From the NCBI GenBank assembly GCA_963920765.1, contig OY987252.1, positions 1,774,466 to 1,838,465 on the forward strand: a DNA stretch of 64,000 nt. Reading direction: 5' to 3'. The DNA comes from Ulota crispa. Its lineage: Eukaryota > Streptophyta > Bryopsida > Orthotrichales > Orthotrichaceae. How positions within the stretch are numbered: the stretch's first letter is position 1; the number at the start of each line of letters is the position of its first letter. The notes below the pieces were generated by a model. That model worked only from the letters and a program-made list of their open reading frames with translations. It did not search any database and was not told the origin of the DNA. This document shows positions 46,799-57,110 of this stretch, one piece after another. Both the position numbers and the translations under genes were made by a program.

Positions 46799-49700
46799 AT
46801 GGAAGAAGGGCTTACACTCGCCTCGTGGAACATACAAGGAGCTAGAATCGGAGCACGCGGTGCGCAAAAGCAAGTACATATCCAAAGGACATTCAAGAGA
46901 ATGACTTCATCACCCCAAACTATCTTGTTATAGGAACAGTGGATGTAAAAGGAGAGATGTAGGAATCAGAGCAAAAGTTTCCCATTTGCGGGGAGGGGGG
47001 CAAAAGTTGTGGAATCTAGCATTCTTAAACACAGATAATGGAAGATGGAGGGCCGAGATGGCAATTCTCTTGGCACCAGAATTCACCACTCGCATCCATG
47101 CAATTGGCATCCTAGTTCCAGGGAGAGCCCAGTATGTGTGTATCTCTACAGAGAACAACTCACTAGGAACTCTTATCAACGTCTTTGCTCACTACACGGC
47201 AAGGGAAAGACATGTCTTGTGGGACAATATAGTGGCAACAAACATGATTGGCGATGAGTTTGTTCTTGTTGGAAATTTTAACATGATAGAAAATTTGAAA
47301 AATAGGCTAAGACACTCAAGGGTAAGATGAAAATTAGCACGCAACAAAAAGACCACGTGGGAGCGGCTCTTGGACCACTATGGGATCAGAGACGTGGCCA
47401 CAACGGACAAAATCTAGGCAATGTTGCATAAACAATTCACCTAGGATAATGGATTAGACGGCGTGCAACGCAAGAGCGCAAGGATCGATTGAGTTTACGC
47501 ATCCCGGCGCCTAGGCAAACAAAGAGGGGTGTTTCATACACACCCACACTCAAGAGTTTCTGATCACACTCCATTAACCCTTAAACTACTCCCAATGCAA
47601 CACAAAGTGGTCAGACGTACTTGCATGGAGGCAACCATCTAGAAGAGCAAGAATCTCAAGGACCGCCTCCTCAAGGCATGGAATAGCCATGACCAAGAGG
47701 AGGGAATCACGTGGCTTGAGAGGGTCGAAGCAGCTCAGAGAAGGATCGTTGTAGAAGCCAGGGTCCTAGGTAAAGAGCAAAGGAATGCAAGGTTTCACAA
47801 CAAGAGAGATGCACTCAAACGCGTGATGTAGGCAAAATCCTACCTGACCAGGTTCCCGAGAGACATAGGCGCCATGGCCTCTTGGAATGCAGCCAAGTCG
47901 GCTCTTCTCAAGGTCTCCTTGGCTATTTTGGACAGGCGACACCACAAAAGGGCTACAAACTGGTCACAAAAGGGGGAGCAATGTACCAAGTCATTTTTCA
48001 ACCCTATTAGTGATAGTAGAGGTCAAACCTATCTCCCGTAGCTAGAGGTGGCTAACACCACCTGCACAACTCAAAATGCAAAGCTAGCCGTAGTGATGGA
48101 ATTTTATAAGACTCTATACAAGGAGGACCAGACAACCAAGACCATCCTCACAGCTTGAAGGGAGGTGCTAGCAAGCGTGCTGGAAGTGCTCATAGCCGAG
48201 CATAACCAAAAACTCATCAAGCCCTTGTTGATGTCAGAGCTCAAAGGAGCCATGAAAGCCCTTGCCACTAGGCGTGCATCTGACGAGGACGGAGTTTCGA
48301 CAGAAGTATATGCGGGAACCCTAGGTGACATGGACCTAGACATCCTTCAAGCCATGACAGATGTACTAGAAATATGGGGCATGAGAGAATCCTTAAGTAG
48401 AGGCCTCATCACCCTGATACATAAGAAGAGAGACATTAGTAAAACTTCCAATCATCAGCCCATAACTTTGTTGGGCTCATTCTACAAACTGGTTGCAAAA
48501 GTGCTGGCGAGGAGATTGCAAGGGATTCTGCAGAGATCATACGGCCAAACCAGACTGGCTTTGTGCGGGGAAGATGCATTGTGGACAACATCTTCCTTGC
48601 ACAAGAATCAATACAATATGCAAAGCACTCAAACCAAGACCTAGCCCTCTGGCTTCTTGACTTTGAAAAGGCTTTTGACAAGATCAATTGGGACTTCATG
48701 GAAGACACGCTTGGGAAACTAGGCTTCCATGCAGACTTCATCCGCAGCGTCAAGGCGCTTTACAAGAACCTTACCTCAGTTGCTCTAATGAATGAAGAAC
48801 AAGGAGAGTTTTTTGAGCTGACGCGCTTAGTAAGGCAGGGCACCCCCTTGGCGCCTTTCTTGTTTATAGTTACCTTGGACTCTTTAGGCTACTCGATGGA
48901 AGACCCAAGGCACCAGATTGAAGGGTTTGTGCTTCCAGGTGGCAGCATCCTCAAGGATTCATCCTACATCGACAATACGACAATCTACTTACAAGGATTG
49001 ACTAGCAACTTGGACAGGACGTATGCAGTACTAGAGCACTTCTGCCAAGCATCAGGGTCCATGATCAATTGGAGTGAATCCCAAGGTATCTGGGCCTTAG
49101 CTAGACCAAGACCCTTTGACTGGAGGGACCAAATTGGGCTGAAGTGGGCTATGGAGGGGCACGGTGTACGTTACCTGGGCCCTTTGTGAGCTTCAGGCTC
49201 AATAAGGGTGCAAATACGCAGCCCCTCATGGCCTTACTCCAAAGCAAGCTCCGCTCATGGACAACTAAAAAAACTTCTTTTGCCGATAGGGTCTAGATTT
49301 GCAATCAAGTCTTGCTTTAACTTGCTAGTATACGGCAACTTATTATAGCCTAGACAAGAGCATATGTGACAAAATCCAGTCCTTATTACGTAAGTACGTG
49401 TGGTTAGGGTGTGATACTAGGTGCTCATACTCAAAAGTGAGATGGAACTCTGCGATCCTCGCACTCCAGCTTGGAGGCATTAAGCTACTGGACCCCTTCT
49501 TGCCGTCACAAGCATTAATCTCCAAGCTTGTGATCAGAGGAGTAGCACCAGGTGACGAACCCTGGAAAAATCTAATGAAGGACAAGATCTTCAACTGCCG
49601 GCCGTTAGAAGACAATTGTTGGTACCGCGCCTCGGAGTGGCTATTTGTAAGGAAGGGGGTGATGAAGGAAAAAGAATTATCCCCCTTGATGCAGGCGTGC

Positions 49701-51116
49701 TTCAAAGCCTTCTCGGCCATCAATTCTAACCTGATCAAGGCCAAGCCAGCTTGGAAGGATCAGATCCTTTGGCAACCCATCTACAAGAATCCTAGGATTC
49801 TAGAAGCCACAAACACCCCACTGGGCTTTGGCATTCAGTTGAGGCTTCACCTTTGGGCGAAAGTTGATTTCTAATGCATTGCAGATCTGTGGGACAGGGT
49901 TGGTGACAATTGGATCTTGACACGGGAGATCAAGCAGCGACTACTAGCATGCAGCGCAGTGACCAAAAATGTAGAGGTGAAGCTACAAACTTTGATCAGG
50001 CACATCCCCTAGGATCCCCGGGTAAGGGAGACACACTGGAAGAGCAGAGACTGGGTGTACAGCGCAGCAAAAAAGGCATTCTTCTTGATCATTTTTGTAG
50101 GCAAGGACAAAATAAGAGCCTTGAAGTTCAGTAAGACAAGAAACACAAGAGTGTTAGTAGAACAATGAGGCACATGTCCCCTCCCTAGAGTACACTTACT
50201 AGCAGCAAGAGTAGTACTTTGGGACCCGGAAAACAAATCATTCGGCAAGTGTAACCCATCCCCAAACCCAAAAGGCAAGAACTGGGTATGGGCTTTCCTT
50301 GGTAATACTGTAGCAAGCCTCAGGTGGGACCTTGTCGAGTGGTCCTAGGCAGCAATCAAAAGACTCAAGCAAGCCTCGTTCTTCACGTATCAAGCCAAAC
50401 GCGGCAATGCTTACAAACTCAAGAGCAAAGGTGAAAAGCCGACATGCATGATTGAGTTGGAACGGCTAGGATTCTCAGTGGAGCAGGCTCACACACTACT
50501 CAATTTCATGTGGCATAAGTCAAAACCACGGAAAGAGGCAACCTTCTGCTGATTAGCTATCAACAAGGGATTACTTACAGGAGACAAATTAAGGTATGCA
50601 AATGGTCAATATGACACTGGCTGCAGCCAATGCACCTATACAATGGAATCCATGACTCACATGTTCTACAAATGTCCATTTGCATAGGAAATATGGCAAA
50701 GATATTACCTTACAGCCAAAGGCAGCAGAGCTCTAAGGATCACCAGCTTTGACAAAGCTCTGCTAGGTGAATTCAAGGTAGGATGCTAGGGACTAACTGC
50801 AAAGTATATTTATAAATTTTGATCTTGGGACATCTTAAGAGTTTGCATTCTGTCGCTAATGTGGGTGGCTCAATATTCACAAAAGTTCACGCAGACACAA
50901 CACGATGATGAACAAGTATTGGAGACGGCTTGGGTGTCAACCCTGCATGCAAAAAAGGCCGTATGGCAAATGTTCCACAAAAACAACAGTAGTGCAAAGA
51001 AGTTAGCGGAATTGGAATTCACATTTAGTGGGGAGTGGTCGCCTCAAAATTGCACTAGGGGATCAGGAGTGTATAATTACACTCCCCCTCCAATGTTTAA
51101 ATTTTTTTATTATTAA
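46799..51116 (+). pseudogene. LINE ORF2: endonuclease, reverse transcriptase, zf-RVT
   Basis: ATG 46,799 reads MEEGLTLASWNIQGARIG, the endonuclease start. The endonuclease body at 46,986-47,330 includes PGRAQYVCISTENNSLGTL and the box GNFNM (normally GDFNM) at 47,271-47,285. RT lies at 48,165-49,189 with LLDFEKAFDKINWDFMED and LVRQGTPLAPFLF. Its catalytic box is YIDNT (normally YADDT) near 48,964. The C-terminal zf-RVT-like part near 50,630-50,700 reads GCSQCTYTMESMTHMFYKCP, then a TAG and EIWQRYY. The ORF ends near 51,116. Stops at 47,640, 47,829, 48,039 and 50,685 replace Trp or Gln codons. Confidence 0.85.
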
Positions 51117-51175
51117 CCAAACCGCCCTTGGCGAGTACCAAGGCACATCCCCATAGAGCCGAGAAGGCATTCAAA

Positions 51176-51361
51176 GGATGGGATTATGGGATGTTTATTC
51201 AAAACTCACAGCAAAATGTGTGGGAATGACTTGAAATTTGTACCACATCATACAATAAGGGTGTGTGACATGTGGGAATAATTTGAGATTGTATTGAAAC
51301 ATGGTACAAAGTGACCTCTTTAGGGTCACATATTCAAATACTTGCCAAAGGATGGGATATT
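51176..51361 (+). repeat. 174-bp monomer at the LINE 3' end
   Basis: One full unit begins AAAGGATGGGATTATGGG and includes AATAAGGGTGTGTGACATG. It ends in the phrase CTTGCCAAAGGATGGGAT, which is where a second unit would begin. It has the same orientation as the monomers upstream of ORF1, relative to the LINE. Confidence 0.85.
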
Positions 51362-52897
51362 GGAACACCCTTAGGGTTTGGCACACGCTTAGGTCTCCAT
51401 TTCTGGGCAAAGGCTGGGATCAAAAATGTCTTAGACCTATGGAGTAGGGAGAGAAATAATTGGCTTTTCCTTGGAGACATCACTTGCAACTTCCCACCAC
51501 GCACGACAGCTGCAAGAAACAAGCAAGCAAAAAGACTCAAAATAATCAACCACATTCCCTGGGAGTCAAGAAGAAGAAACGAGGAATGGAGAGCAGGAGA
51601 TAGGACGTACTGCCACACAAATGATAGCTTCTACTTTATAGTAGATCCCGAGTTTGAAGACAAAATAGCAATCAAACTAGGAAAGCTTAATGGCATAGAC
51701 ATGTTAGCGTCATACAGCTACAAATAGCCCCTCCCTATTGCCGATCTCTAGCTTGCAAGGGTAGTCTTATGGGAGCCCTTCCATCACTCCTTCACCATCT
51801 GCAACCCCCTAGAGTTACCCCATGGAAAAAACAAAGTTTGGGCTTACCCGGGTTACGCAATGCTCAATTTGCTGTGGGATTCCGCCAAATGGGAGTGGGA
51901 AAAGATCAGCGCCCTGAAGGAAACTCTTTTCTATTACTCTATGAAATGCAGATACAAAGCACACCTCAACAGCGTGGGTGAATAGCCCCCTTGCACCCAG
52001 AGGATGAGAAAGCTAGGGTACACTCCAGATCAATCAAAGACAATATACTCCCTTATCTAGCACTCCTTAACATTGAAGCAAGTGGCCACATTCATGTAGC
52101 TCCTCTTAAACAATAGCTTATCCACTGGTGACTGGCTAGGCTCTGTACCGGGCTTCTCCACACATTACCCAATATGTGAGCATCCCCTCCAGATAGAGCG
52201 ACACCTGTTCTGGGACTGCCTTGTAGTTGCAGAAATTTGGCGTAGGTACAACCAGCTAGCTAGGAGTGTCAACGTGCTTGAGGTGACTAGCTGTGACCTC
52301 TCCCTTCTTGGTCAATTCCAAGTTTGCAACACAAGTCCGGTATGCAAATATGTGTTCAACTTCCAACCCTAGGATCTTTTAAGGACACACATTCTCTAGC
52401 AAATTTGGGTGCCAGATGTGGCTTATGTTTTTCACAACAGCCCTTCAAAGGGGAGCACATAATGTATTCTGCTTGGGTCGATACTCTTCATGCAAAAATG
52501 GGAATCTAGAAAGCAATGCACCTAGCAGATAAAAGCAAGGAAAAAAAAAACCAGAGTTAGAATCAATTTATAATGGGAAATGGTCACCCCTATTTTGTAC
52601 CTCGGGGAGAAGTACATTTGACTTCTCCCCTCCACCCTTCTTCACACACTTTGTCTAATGAAACCGCCAATGGCAAAGCAAAGCCTCTCAAGGCATTAAA
52701 GGATGGGATATTAAGGGGTTTATTTAGGCCTCATTGCAAAAAGTGTGGAAATGACTTGAAATTTGTATTACATCATACAATAAGGGTGTGTGACATGTAG
52801 GAATATTTTGGGATTATATTGAAACATGGTTCAAGGTGACCCCTTTGGCGGTCACATATTCAATTACTTGCCAAAGGATGGAATATGGAAATGAAGT
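51362..52897 (+). mobile_element. 5'-truncated LINE copy, same family and orientation
   Basis: It starts within the end of ORF2: CACCCTTAGGGTTTGGCACA matches the CACCCCACTGGGCTTTGGCA at 49,814. The reading goes on FWAKAGIKNVLDLWSRERNN, a zf-RVT-like HYPICEHPLQIERHLFWDC near 52,165 and an ORF end near 52,640. A 174-bp monomer closes it at 52,697-52,897. Such truncation is normal for LINE insertion. Its 5' junction is exactly at the end of the monomer of the upstream LINE. Confidence 0.8.
52697..52897 (+). repeat. 174-bp monomer at the 3' end of the truncated LINE
   Basis: It includes AATAAGGGTGTGTGACATGT, GAAACATGGTTCAAGGTGAC and the terminal CTTGCCAAAGGATGGAATATGG. Confidence 0.85.
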
Positions 52898-53849
52898 GTA
52901 ATGATCATTTATTCAAGAGGATGATGTTAATCATGTTATAGCCCCAAAACCATTACTGTTCAAGCATGTCTCATAAATGGTCCTAATAAAATGAAGCAAT
53001 GCTTATGGTGTACAAAACACTATAATTATTTGGAAGGAAATCAATAATTTGAGATCAGTATTAGAAATAATTTGACATGTCATGCATTAATGCCAATGGT
53101 ATGATATTCCACAATTTCTCTCATGTGGGCATTAATTTTTTCTCCAAACATACATTGTAATTATCAATATATTCCCCAAAAAATGATATGTTTGTCCAAC
53201 TTCAAATTGTGAGTGATGACATATAACAATCTCAATGCCAAATACTTGAATTTGGGTACAGAAAGTAATGCACTATAATATCAAAATCAAATCAAGTCAG
53301 ATTTGCAATATATTTGTACAATTTGAAGCAATAGAATAATTATTTTTCAAAATAATAACAAAAGACATTATAATATTGAACATACCAAGTGTGGATTTGC
53401 CATTACCACATCATGGTGGCTTATCTATAGTATGACCAATATAAGAAGCAACATCTACGCAACCACAGAGCAAAATAGATTACTCAATAATATTTGGGTT
53501 GTTATGTGTACTGCAGTTGCTACCTTTGCCACTTTTGTACGTGGACGCCTCTCCAACCGTAAGGCTCTTTCGTGCACAAGTTTGTGAAGCCGGTCCATCT
53601 GCATTCAAAATAGATTCCATAACATTTGAGTCTTGCAAAGTTTGTAGGGTCCATGTAGTCCTTGGAGAATGCACTTCTAACAAATAGTCAAGTGCTTGAC
53701 TCACGGAACCTAATCCATAAAAGGTATCAGTTTATGCGCGGGACATTAATTGATCCATGTTAGTTTCATTGGTGTCGGCCGTCCTATTACCCTCAAAATT
53801 CCAATGGTGCCTTTGTGGATGAGGACCCCACTTGAAGGTGGAGAAGTTT
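52898..53849. other. AT-rich non-coding stretch
   Basis: No coding-like frame or clear repeat is visible. It separates the LINE pair from DWCHIDKLF copy C. Confidence 0.4.
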
Positions 53850-55938
53850 TTATTGTAGTATCATCCAAGGCATTGGAAAAAATGCTTTCTTTCCTTCATT
53901 TGAAGGGCCTTTGCCCATAATCTTTGGTGCAACTTCTACAATCTTGGCAAAGTCAATTTCCCAATTCAACTGCGTAATACCGGTTCCCTTTTCCAAGTCA
54001 TGCTCTGCAGATCTCCGGCTCCAAAATAGGTCTTTATCCCATAATGCCACCTCTGCTGTTGTACTTAGGTTGTGTTCCCAAGAAATTGGCATGTATGTCA
54101 TGAGATTGAACATGGCATACAAACGCTTATGGAGTGGAGCTTTGTAAAAAATGCAATGACGTCTAATCAAGCATTGCTCAATGAGACACTAAGGGTGGTA
54201 GACATGGGGACATGTTCCAAGCGCCCAACAGCCTTCCAGTCTAAAACCATTTTGGCAAATGGGGCAGATGTCAGCGTCTTTGAAAAAAGAAGCTAAATTC
54301 TTCTAAAATAACATCCGCGCTATCGAGTCGTCATGGCACAACTTGAGATTCTTGTTGTCAAAGCCATTTTGAGCCCAATCTACTGCGCTAGGCCTTGTCT
54401 CCACCATTACCATGTCATCCAGGAACATGTCTTCAAGCAATGCCCAATATGTCATCCCATTCTCTTGCTTTGAATGATGAGTGTGAATGTTCCTTGCATC
54501 TTTAGCCAATTTTGTTCTAATTTGCTTAGAATGGTCCATTGTAAGAATGCATGCAACCTTCCAGTGGTAGTACGTTTTCATGACCTCCTCCTAGCGCTTT
54601 TTCAACAATTCATTATCGTTGAGAAGTTCTTTTTCCTTTGCTTACAGCATGGAATGCTGGAATGCTAGAAAGGAGAGAGAGTCTTGTGTGCCATGCACAT
54701 CAGTCGTGTCATTTGCAGTGTCTGTCAGGCAGCAATGGCAATAGCACTTGGAAGTAGTGATACACGCCTCATATGCTTAGAAGGTGGAGAACGGTGATTG
54801 ACGTCAAACGTCAAGTCACCTACAATCTTCTCCCACTGCAGTGGATTGTGCTCAACAAATGCATTGTCCATGTCTTCCAAACTGAAAGTTTTGCACTCTT
54901 TCTCTTGCAGGCGTTGCAGGTCTGCAGACTGTTGTGAAATGAGGATATTCTTGTATTCACACTGTAATTGCAGTTTATTCACATCAACTTGAAGATGGCA
55001 ATAATGGCATCCTACATCTTCAAGAGATCTAGGGCCTTTGCTACAAATATCTTGTCATCCACTGCATGTATTTGGGGTTGTTGAGGAGGTCGATGGATAG
55101 TTGGTTCCCTTGCCATGTCTTAGTCACCATTGAAATCATAGATGAGGCTCGCGTCTGGTTGTACTACAGCTGGTGCTAGCAATGCCATTCCAATTGATGT
55201 TGGTCCAATAGGATTGATTGATCTTTGTCTCGTCAACAACAATATGTTTTGATGACCTCGTGAGCTTGATCCTGCTGCAATATGCCCATTTTGAACTACA
55301 ACAAGAGCCTCAAGAGCAAGACCCGCAAGAGCAAGAGCAGGACCTGCAAGAACATGACCTACTAACTCTTCAACAAAGCGTCTTGTCTTAGGAATATGCA
55401 AGCCATCTAAATCATTATCCTCTTCTGATTCCCGAGTATCATCTTTGACTAGGGATTAATTTTTTGGAGCACTTCAAGTGACTTCAAGTCCACCATGTGG
55501 AAAAGTCAAAACTCCGAACAGTATGGAACCATTCTCTGGATGTGTGATATACTTACTTGGTTTCACGATGCTCCAATCAACTTGCTTCTTCAATGACACC
55601 TCCACATACACTCCTCTTGCCTCAAAGAGATTGACTTTGTTTCTATCCATGAAGGGGGTCTTGTAAAGGACTTGTACCACCTCGATACATCTTTGAGTAA
55701 AAGCTGGACTTTTACTAACCTTCAAGTTTGCCTTGTTTCTAGACCGGTTACAACGGTGGCGCTCAGCTAGAAATAGCTTGTCAATGTGGCACCAATCAAT
55801 ATACTCTTTGCAAATCAATTTTGTCCATGGCTCTGGCTCCTCAACCCACCCTTTGAATGCAAGGTGATTGGGACTATTCAGTACATGCCAATGTTTACGC
55901 TGTACATGGCCTCTACAATCCTGATTCTTATCTGCCAA
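53850..55938 (-). pseudogene. Unknown protein family with DWCHIDKLF motif, copy C, with RING-H2-like finger
   Basis: ATG at 55,938 opens 154 codons, the best-preserved domain of the three: MADKNQDCRGHVQRKHWHVL, AFKGWVEEPEPWTKL, YIDWCHIDKLFLAERHRC, NKANLKV, FTQRCIEVVQVLYKTPF and VYVEVSLKKQVDWSIVKPSK. A low-complexity part (55,120-55,401) follows, then a putative coiled coil at 54,725-54,982 (SADLQRLQEKECKTF). The piece 54,303-54,581 ends before a finger near 54,150-54,275: CPIC, fourteen residues, then CPHVYHPxC, where x is a TAG stop. The end (53,850-54,170) reads LHKRLYAMFNLMTYMPISWE. Neither of the other copies shows a finger. The function is unknown; a RING-H2 finger would suggest ubiquitin ligase activity, but the last two ligands are not clear. 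Confidence 0.55.
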
Positions 55939-56209
55939 AGCCTTCTATATAGCTCCAGCGGTACGTGCAGTAGTTAGAACAAGAAGAGACCCACTGTTGT
56001 TTCTTGTGCAAGCCATGATCAAAAAATGGACAGAGGATTTGCCAAAATCCATATGTGTAACCGTAGATAGTATAAAAAGTGAGTTTTTGTCACTTAGGAT
56101 ATCGCAGGTAGCCACAAATGGTTACAAGCCGTATAATTGTAGTGAGGAAGAAAGTATCAAAAAGTGCATGGGCGACAAGCTTATATGGAGCGACTAGAGC
56201 TAAGGAATT

Positions 56210-56560
56210 GTGGGGATGGTGCGACCGCGGGTACAAGGGCATCCGCGGGTCCTTCGGTGCGAGAGGGCCCACGCAAGTTTGGAGGGTGCATGCACATGGA
56301 GGTCTGGGAGGGCAACGTGCAGGTTTGGGAGGGCGCATGGAGGTCTACTATTGGCGGCTGAGGGTCGTGGAGGGCGCGTGCAAGCTGGGGGGCATTGCGG
56401 ATTGGCAAGCAACTGCGTTGTGAAGTTGCCCCAATACTGGAGTCGCCCTTATCCGCAGTTACCCTTTAGGTGAAGTTGCCCTAAACCTCTAGTCGCCCCC
56501 ACCTAAGGTCTCCCTAATCCTGATGTTGCACTAAATCTACATGCGCACCCCAACTCTGCC
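56210..56560. repeat. GTTGCCC-rich GC-rich block upstream of DWCHIDKLF copy C
   Basis: This is the most GC-rich stretch of the window, with GTTGCCC and GTCGCCC words such as GAAGTTGCCCCAATACTGG and AGTCGCCCTTATCCG near 56,425-56,455. It lies about 270 bases upstream of the copy C start on the minus strand. Open frames in several phases here reflect the base composition. Confidence 0.5.
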
Positions 56561-56639
56561 ACTGGATGCGACACGGAGTCCACTTACGCTAATAAAATGA
56601 GGGGAGTAATTTTCAAAAAGTCAAGGGTAAAAGTTGATC

Positions 56640-56740
56640 CTACTAGACAAATGGAGGGGCTCATGTCCGTCTAAGACATTGAGTTTGTTGAGTTGTTGAC
56701 TTGTCAAGGAAGACAACCCTGATTGTAACAATGGATGCTT
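56640..56740 (+). repeat. Dispersed repeat, first copy
   Basis: ACTAGAC..A..GAGGG, then TTGTTGAGTTGTTGACTTGTC and AGGAAGACAACC.TGATTGT are shared with 59,008-59,100. The bases that follow in the two copies differ. Confidence 0.65.
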
Positions 56741-57110
56741 CCACAATTTTGTTGGTCAGAAACTGTTCCTGTACCACTTTGGGGCGGTTGATTAAGAAGC
56801 GAGCACCATTGTGCAACCTTGTCATGTTAGAGCAAGCAATGGAGGATCCATGAAGGCTCCCAAGCAACAACATGTAGGAGTACATTTTTGCGCGGCTCCA
56901 ATAGCTTCCAATGTTTCCCACAAGACTTGCAAAAAAGCCTGCTAGTGATGAAGATCCATTGTCAATGCCCTGGAGTTAGGCGTGCTTCACAAGCACCTTG
57001 GGAAGCAGCAATTGCTGCTGATGTGCCACCAAATAAACCACTTTGTGCGTGGCAAGTCATGAGCATTTTGTCATCAACAAAATTTGGGCACACAATATTT
57101 TAACTTAACT
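56741..57110 (-). other. Possible degraded coding remnant, not recognised
   Basis: The minus strand can be read in two frames with Gly/Ser/Ala-rich sequence (GLFGGTSAAIAASQGACEAR and ASLVGNIGSYWSRAKMYSYM). The frame change and several stops make it doubtful. I do not recognise a family. Confidence 0.2.

Larger units (their letters stand above)
44400..51361 (+). mobile_element. L1-type LINE retrotransposon, near full length, decayed
   Basis: The order is a partial 174-bp monomer (44,400-44,445), leader, ORF1 (44,718-46,640), ORF2 (46,799-51,116) and a 3' UTR that ends with one monomer (51,176-51,361). It is the longer of the two LINE copies and the one with both ends visible. I see no poly(A) tail; the 3' end is the monomer phrase CTTGCCAAAGGATGGGATATT. 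Directly after it lies a truncated copy in the same orientation. Confidence 0.85.

Noticed and set aside
56164-56473. Overlapping open frames on both strands in the GC-rich block near 56.3 kb
   Set aside because: They follow from high GC content with few stops; no motif is present and all phases look alike.
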